12,265 bases of DNA from an uncultured Planctomycetaceae bacterium (GTDB lineage Bacteria > Planctomycetota > Planctomycetia > Planctomycetales > Planctomycetaceae): contig CALFYU010000246.1 of NCBI GenBank assembly GCA_937952455.1, forward strand, positions 1-12,265, read 5' to 3'. Below the pieces are notes generated by a model. That model did no database searches. It worked only from the letters and a program-made list of their open reading frames with translations, and was not told where the DNA came from. Numbering within the stretch: position 1 is the stretch's first letter; every line of letters begins with the position of its first letter. A program made the translations under genes and the position numbers. Below, one piece after another: positions 7,915 to 12,265 of this stretch.

Positions 7915-8187
7915 GACACGGCCCCGGGAGAAAAAATATGAACGAGCAATAGCAGGCCGTTGTCAGGGGGTGCCGCTGGCGGCGAGTCCGCCAGTGCCAT
8001 CGGCACAACCGACAGCCGCACTGCTGGACAAGCCAGCCGTGGCACCCGACGGTGGGACGTTGCCTACTCTGCTCAATGGTTTTCTAGGTACAGACCTGCC
8101 CTTATCTTATCTATCCGCCACTATAATCGAAATCGGGGCAGAAAATTCGAGAAAAATCGGCCCAAAACCCCAAAATCCGCCTGTTTC
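7915..8187 (-). other. Spacer between kinase gene and WD40 gene
   Basis: 273 bases separate the two minus-strand genes. The half nearest the WD40 gene contains a GC-rich composite palindrome (7966-8047). The half nearest the kinase stop (about 8100-8187) is AT-richer. Read on the minus strand it includes a TATAGT-like hexamer without a good -35 partner. The genes may be one transcription unit with an internal structured element, or the WD40 gene may have its own promoter; the sequence does not decide. No coding region is supported here. Confidence 0.4.
7966..8047. repeat. GC-rich composite palindrome (REP-like or terminator-like)
   Basis: Outer arms GGGTGCC (7968-7974) and GGCACCC (8041-8047) are exact inverted copies. 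Nested inside are CTGGCGG 7976-7982 with CCGCCAG 7988-7994 (perfect 7 bp, loop CGAGT), TGCC-ATC-GGCA at 7995-8005, and CAC-T-GCTGG 8019-8027 with CCAGC-C-GTG 8033-8041 (8 of 9 paired, loop ACAAG). Bases 7995-7998 and 8041 fall in or next to more than one helix, so alternative folds exist. The tandem GTGCC...CTGG...CCAG...GGCAC pattern resembles dispersed intergenic palindromes that I recall from planctomycete genomes, a memory I cannot confirm here. No T-run follows on the minus strand. Confidence 0.6.
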
Positions 8188-10593
8188 TCAGTCAATGGGG
8201 ATGATCGCCCGAAATCCGTAGGCGGGGTTGCGGTCTGGATAACTGACTTCGGCGATCTCTTTGAAGTTATCCCGCTGCAGATCGTCATATTGAAGCGGGG
8301 ACTTCCAGCCATCCTTCGAGTCGTCGTTCTCGACGATGTTGCGGAAGTATTGTTGTCCGCGGCTGAAGAGATAAGGTTGTTCGAAATCAAGCGCCGATCC
8401 CGCTTCGCCGACCGCCGCACTTCCCTTCAAGGGGACAACCCCCATCACCGCGTTCGTCTCCGGCGAATAGACGTCCGCCGTAAACTCCCAGCCGTTCCCC
8501 GCCATATCCCTGCAGCCGTACGGGCTGACATCATCCAACGACGTTCCCACCGGCGCGGGCGGCTCGGCTCCCGGTGTGCGATTGATGGCGATTTGCAGCG
8601 GATCGTCTGGGTTCCAGCGGCCCAGGTAGGGACCTTCGGGCCAGGTTTGGGCGACATCATCCAAGTCACCATCGTACAGCCCGCTGGCGACGTCCCACTG
8701 CGCTTGTCGGGGCAGGGTGCCGCGACCCGCCGTCAGCCAGCGCGCGATCCGCTCCGCCTCCTCGACCTTGAGGTTCATCGCGGGAAGGTCGGGGAATTTC
8801 TGCGGAAACAGCAGCCATGCGAATTGCCCATCCTCGGGGCGATTCGCCGCGTTCTCCCCCAGGTAGACCCAAGCTTTGGCGTCGAAGCCTTCCGCTTCAG
8901 TCTCGCCGTATTCCAAGACCAGTTGATTGTGGACTTTGTTTTCCATCATGTAAAACGGTTCGACGTCGACCGGCCACTTCGATGAGACTTTGTCGCTGCC
9001 GGGAAGCCGTCCCCGGTGGATGAGATGAAACGGGATGCGAATCGGCTCTCTGTCTTCGCCGATCAGCACGCGCTCGATGCGCTCGGCGAGATAGACTTTA
9101 TGGCCCGGGCCGACTTTTTCGTTTTGCGGATGCGGAATCAATCCGGACATGGGATCGCACTCAAACCCTTCGACATCCTGCAGCCACAACCGGGGGCCTT
9201 GAATATCCAGCGACACGCGCTGTTCGTCGGCGAGCGGCTTTTTCGTCTTGCTGTCTTCGATCGTGACCTTCGTCGTCACCGCTTCGGCTGCGCCGGGGCT
9301 GGCAGTGATCGCGGCAGTGGCATGATAGGTGTATGTTTGCGGACCTTCAGGAGTAACGTGCACGCGCTTGTTCAGCGCGGTGCCTTCGACGTTCGCTTCC
9401 CAAGTAATGCCTGGAATGCCGGCCAATTGCAGATCGGCATAGCCTTCCACGTCCGAATCGATAGTGACAGTTAAGTTCGCAGTGTCTCCCGCGCGGATTT
9501 TGAACTTCAGCGGCTTGGTCTGCACCCGGATCGTTGGCGGCGGCGGGGGAGTCACCGTCGGTTTGGCATCGCCGCGATAGACAATCCACAGCCCTCCCAG
9601 GACCAATACCGCGGCTGCGATTGCCCAACTCCAATAGCGGCTCCCCGCTGGTCGCTGAAGCTCGCCCGGAAGCGTCGGGATCGTATCCTGAGTCAGGATC
9701 TGCGTGTCAGCCAAGGCGGGTACGATCTCTTGCGGGAGACTCTTCAACAACCGTTGCGAGACGGTCTGCATTGAATCGGGACGGTCGGTGGCCTTCTTGG
9801 CCATGCAATCCATCACGTCCTGTTCCAACTGATCCGAAAACTCTTGTTCGGGCGCGGCTTCCCTCAATGGGGGCGGATTGTCCCGCACCACCTTCTGCAT
9901 AAACCCGAACAGGCCGGCATAGTTGTCCGGCGGCTGAAACGGCAGTTTGCCTGTCAGGATCTGATAGATCGTCGTGCCAAAGGAATAGATGTCGCTGCGA
10001 TAATCGATCTTGCCCCCTTCGAGTTGCTCGGGCGACATATAGGCGATCGTCCCCGAGAATTCCCCCTGGGTGCTCATGATCGTGGGGTTGGTCACGGGTG
10101 CGAAGTCGGCGGACTTGGCTGTGCTGAGATCGAGACCCGCGAAGCGTTCGCTCCGCTTCCCCTCGTCGACCAGCATTACGTTGCTGGGCTTGATGTCGCG
10201 GTGAATCAGACCCGCTTCGTGAGCTTTGTGCAGCGCGCCGCAGATCTGTTCGGCGAAGGCCCGCAATTGCGTGCGGGTCAGCGGCCGCGACTTGTCCTTC
10301 AGGCGCGCGTCCAGCGGCTGGCCCTGCAGGTACTCCATGACCAGAAACGGCATGCCGTCGTCGGGGTCATAAAAGTCGTGCAACGTGACGACGTTGGCGT
10401 GCTCGAATTTGACGAGCAGCTTCGCTTCGCGTTTGAAGTTGGCGACGAAATCCTCATCGACCTTGTTGGTGGGCATCTTGATGGCCACCCACCGGCTCAA
10501 TTGCAAGTCCCGCGCCCGATAGATCTCTCCCTGCGCACCCCCCCCTAAGCGCTCTTCGAGCCGAAATCGGTTGACGAGTACATCCCCAATCAT
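8188..10593 (-). CDS. Membrane Ser/Thr protein kinase with FGE-sulfatase-like extracytoplasmic domain
   Basis: An 801-residue protein. Residues about 10-275 are a Hanks-type kinase: Gly-rich loop LGGGAQGEIY (16-25), Lys39 (VAIK), helix-C Glu56, catalytic loop HRDIKPSN (131-138, Asp133), SPE at 187-189 in place of APE. The DFG motif reads D155-L-S; the metal-binding Asp is kept, so activity is expected. One membrane span lies at about 318-338 (WAIAAAVLVLGGLWIVY), followed by a Pro-rich linker and a beta-sandwich segment (about 355-465). Residues about 540-801 match the FGE/sulfatase-modifying fold: LPRQAQW (627-633), YGCRDMAGNGWEFTADVY (to about 709), terminal YGFRAI (792-797). The RGGSW block and paired catalytic Cys of active FGEs are not seen, so a binding role is more likely than formylglycine synthesis. 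It lies upstream of the WD40 gene on the same strand. There is no obvious Shine-Dalgarno site, but the Met fits kinase N-termini. Confidence 0.92.
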   Translation of the reverse strand: MIGDVLVNRFRLEERLGGGAQGEIYRARDLQLSRWVAIKMPTNKVDEDFVANFKREAKLLVKFEHANVVTLHDFYDPDDGMPFLVMEYLQGQPLDARLKDKSRPLTRTQLRAFAEQICGALHKAHEAGLIHRDIKPSNVMLVDEGKRSERFAGLDLSTAKSADFAPVTNPTIMSTQGEFSGTIAYMSPEQLEGGKIDYRSDIYSFGTTIYQILTGKLPFQPPDNYAGLFGFMQKVVRDNPPPLREAAPEQEFSDQLEQDVMDCMAKKATDRPDSMQTVSQRLLKSLPQEIVPALADTQILTQDTIPTLPGELQRPAGSRYWSWAIAAAVLVLGGLWIVYRGDAKPTVTPPPPPTIRVQTKPLKFKIRAGDTANLTVTIDSDVEGYADLQLAGIPGITWEANVEGTALNKRVHVTPEGPQTYTYHATAAITASPGAAEAVTTKVTIEDSKTKKPLADEQRVSLDIQGPRLWLQDVEGFECDPMSGLIPHPQNEKVGPGHKVYLAERIERVLIGEDREPIRIPFHLIHRGRLPGSDKVSSKWPVDVEPFYMMENKVHNQLVLEYGETEAEGFDAKAWVYLGENAANRPEDGQFAWLLFPQKFPDLPAMNLKVEEAERIARWLTAGRGTLPRQAQWDVASGLYDGDLDDVAQTWPEGPYLGRWNPDDPLQIAINRTPGAEPPAPVGTSLDDVSPYGCRDMAGNGWEFTADVYSPETNAVMGVVPLKGSAAVGEAGSALDFEQPYLFSRGQQYFRNIVENDDSKDGWKSPLQYDDLQRDNFKEIAEVSYPDRNPAYGFRAIIPID

Positions 10594-10733
10594 CGCAGCA
10601 AATTATCCAACGTCAAAATCGAGTGCCCTGGCGAAAACTCACCTCCACTCAGGATACAGCGAATCCCCTGCCGAAGTGAACGCCGAAAACCATAAATCCC
10701 GGCTCTGAGATCGTTTAACCGCCGCGGCGACAC

Positions 10734-10762
10734 TTGACATTCGGCACGCGAATTGGCGTGAT
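10734..10762 (+). promoter_or_regulatory. Possible sigma-70-type promoter for the propeller gene
   Basis: TTGACA at 10734-10739 is a perfect -35 consensus. At a 17-base spacing the -10 position reads CGTGAT (10757-10762), only three of six matches, so the promoter is weak or the hexamer is coincidental. It would give a leader of roughly 85 bases before the ATG at 10855. Confidence 0.22.
10745..10760. promoter_or_regulatory. Operator-like inverted repeat CACGC-N6-GCGTG
   Basis: Two exact 5-bp half-sites, CACGC (10745-10749) and GCGTG (10756-10760), are separated by 6 bases. They sit between the putative -35 and -10 of the plus-strand promoter, where a dimeric regulator could block RNA polymerase. 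A 5-bp arm can arise by chance in GC-rich DNA. Confidence 0.25.
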
Positions 10763-10854
10763 GGGAGGACGGTCCCCCACCGACGCGCCGCGGAACCGGT
10801 CCGCTGTCCGATTTCCGCCCGCCCCCATTTTCGTCCAGCAGAAGGCATTCCCGC

Positions 10855-12265
10855 ATGACCCGCATATTTCAATTATTCCGGTTGTCGCTGCTTGTGACAG
10901 TCGTTGGCTCATTTGGAACGATCTCCCGCGCCGATTTGCCGATCCCAACCAATCCGCGCTGGAAAACGGTCAGCGACGACGTCTATCTGCAGGAGGCCGG
11001 CTACAAGATTTCGACCGAGCAGCCGCTGATTTCCGCGGCGGTGATCAACGACACGTCGTATACAGCGACCGAGGAGAAACTGTTTCAACTCAAAGAGCGC
11101 CAGCTGGTGCCAGTCGCCGCCCCAACCGAGAAAATCCGTCGTATCCAGACTGTCGGCGGCAAGCTATGGCTGCTGGGTGAACCTGGATTGTGGCGCTACG
11201 ACGAGTCGGGCTGGACGAACGTTTCTGGCGAGCAATTCGCAGAGATCTGCGACCATCTAGGGACCGTCGTTGCCGCGACCGAAAAACATTTGTTCGCCGT
11301 TGGGCCGCAGGGACTAAAGCGGCTAGATACGGAAGAACAGGGCAAACCGCCAATTCTAGGTGTCGCGTCTTATGCGGAGACGCTCTACGTCCGCCATGCC
11401 GATCGCATCGGCCTGTTGGAACTGGGGCGCATCAATTACGACGACGTCCAAGACTGGGGCGAGCTGCCGCTTGGCTCACGGACGCGGGACATGCTGGCGC
11501 TGGGCGGTAAACTGCTCGTCGCCACCGATCGTGGGTTAGGGGTCTTGCACGGCATGAGCTGGCGCAATCTCACCGGGCGGGAGGGGCTGTGTTACGAGGA
11601 CACCACCTGTCTGGCGGCTGGGTTCGATCGGGACTATTGGGTCGGCACGATGCGGGGCGCGATTCGCGTGGTCGACGGCGAGTTTCAATTCTTCGGCCAC
11701 GATCGTTGGATTCCGCACGATAAAGTGAACAGCATCGCCTGCGGGAAGAGTGCGGCTTATATCGCGACCGACGGCGGGTTGGGCGTGATCAACTATGAGC
11801 CGTATACGCTGTTCAAAAAAGCGGCCTGGTACGAGAAGTGGATGGAGCAGTGGGGGCAGAAGCGGCTGGGATTCATTCACAATCTGGTGTGGGACAAAGA
11901 CTCGCAAGGGTACGTCCGTTTCATGAGCGACAACGACGGCGGCTGGGTCAGCCATTACCTCGACGCACTCTGTTTCAAGTACGCCGTGACCAAAGACCCG
12001 GCGGTGCGCGAGGCGGCGGTTGATGTGTTCCGTTCGCTCAAGTGGTGCGAAGAGATCACTCCCATCGATGGATTCCCCGCGCGATCAATCTATGCCGTCG
12101 GCGAGACCGGCGTGCAAGCCAGCACAGGGTCGGGCGGTTTGCCCTCGGAGTGGAACCGCACGAAGGATGGCAAGTTCGAATGGAAAGGGGATACCTCCAG
12201 CGACGAGGTCGATGCGCATATCTTTGCGACGACGCTGTTTATCGAACTGGTCGCCCAGGGCAAGG
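10855..12265 (+). CDS. Exported beta-propeller (Reg_prop-like) protein, 3' truncated
   Basis: The frame is open from ATG 10855 through the right edge: 470 codons with no stop. AGAAGG at 10840-10845 is a fair Shine-Dalgarno site 9 bases upstream. Residues 1-26 form a Sec signal peptide ending SRA|D. Residues about 40-320 contain repeated propeller-like strands: GLWRYDESGW (from 111), GLGVLHGMSWRNLTG (from 227), DYWVGTMRGAIRVVDG (from 260), AYIATDGGLGVINYE (from 301). These recall the ligand-sensing propeller repeats of two-component regulators. From about 330 the character changes to helical, with DNDGGWVSHYLDALCFKYAV (359-378) and GFPARS, suggesting an alpha/alpha-toroid of the kind found in carbohydrate-active enzymes; I do not recognise a specific family. 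It is divergent from the kinase gene. Probable location is periplasmic or outer surface. Function is unknown; the propeller call is moderate, the toroid call weak. Confidence 0.8.
   Translation, partial: MTRIFQLFRLSLLVTVVGSFGTISRADLPIPTNPRWKTVSDDVYLQEAGYKISTEQPLISAAVINDTSYTATEEKLFQLKERQLVPVAAPTEKIRRIQTVGGKLWLLGEPGLWRYDESGWTNVSGEQFAEICDHLGTVVAATEKHLFAVGPQGLKRLDTEEQGKPPILGVASYAETLYVRHADRIGLLELGRINYDDVQDWGELPLGSRTRDMLALGGKLLVATDRGLGVLHGMSWRNLTGREGLCYEDTTCLAAGFDRDYWVGTMRGAIRVVDGEFQFFGHDRWIPHDKVNSIACGKSAAYIATDGGLGVINYEPYTLFKKAAWYEKWMEQWGQKRLGFIHNLVWDKDSQGYVRFMSDNDGGWVSHYLDALCFKYAVTKDPAVREAAVDVFRSLKWCEEITPIDGFPARSIYAVGETGVQASTGSGGLPSEWNRTKDGKFEWKGDTSSDEVDAHIFATTLFIELVAQGK

Larger units (their letters stand above)
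10594..10854. other. Divergent promoter region between kinase and propeller genes
   Basis: 261 bases between two divergently read genes; no coding region is supported. For the minus-strand kinase, a GATAAT hexamer (complement of 10602-10607) sits 8 bases from the start codon without a -35 box. If used, it would give a nearly leaderless message; this is speculative. The plus-strand side holds a TTGACA box and an operator-like inverted repeat, listed separately. Confidence 0.4.

Noticed and set aside
8122..8127. Perfect TATAAT on the plus strand
   Set aside because: No plus-strand gene follows and no -35 box precedes it; it is in an AT-rich spacer where chance matches are expected.
7960..8985. 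341-codon plus-strand open frame across the spacer and the kinase 3' end
   Set aside because: It is antisense to the conserved FGE-like motifs and runs through the palindrome; no recognisable protein features.
9844..10548. 234-codon plus-strand open frame
   Set aside because: Antisense to the kinase catalytic domain, whose motifs are unmistakable on the minus strand.
2470..12265. Diversity-generating retroelement using the FGE-like domain as variable protein
   Set aside because: The FGE/lectin-like fold prompted the idea, but there is no reverse transcriptase and no template/variable repeat pair in the window.

Overview
The window looks like a chromosomal piece from a planctomycete (Planctomycetota, probably a member of the Planctomycetales). 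The basis is family content rather than a marker gene: a very large exported WD40/beta-sandwich protein with a caspase-like C-terminus, a Ser/Thr kinase fused through one membrane span to a formylglycine-generating-enzyme-like (FGE-like) ectodomain, a receiver domain fused to an anti-sigma-type ATPase, GC-rich coding DNA, and mostly weak Shine-Dalgarno sites. No phage, IS, tRNA, rRNA or CRISPR sequence is visible.

Layout. (1) Positions 2-1183, plus strand: the C-terminal part of a hybrid sensor kinase (receiver, receiver, HPt), cut by the left edge. (2) Positions 1184-1450: a spacer holding a perfect 12-bp inverted repeat around two smaller hairpins. (3) Positions 1451-2377, plus: a receiver-HATPase protein of the RsbW/SpoIIAB-like type, a plausible output of the phosphorelay. 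(4) Positions 2470-7914, minus: a 1814-residue exported protein with WD40 repeats, a run of beta-sandwich segments and a caspase-like fold whose catalytic His and Cys appear to be replaced. (5) Positions 7915-8187: a spacer with a GC-rich composite palindrome. (6) Positions 8188-10593, minus: the kinase-TM-FGE-like protein, upstream of and probably co-oriented in one unit with the WD40 gene. (7) Positions 10594-10854: a divergent promoter region. (8) Positions 10855-12265, plus: an exported beta-propeller protein running off the right edge, followed by what may be an alpha-helical toroid.

How the genes may work together. The two left genes form a cytoplasmic His-Asp relay that could end in partner-switching control of a sigma factor. 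The three right genes share an extracytoplasmic theme: a membrane kinase with an outside ligand-binding-like domain, and two exported propeller proteins. A kinase that senses or is scaffolded by the exported proteins is inference from adjacency only. The least ordinary items are the pseudo-caspase, the probably non-catalytic FGE domain on a DLS-type kinase, and the two structured intergenic elements.
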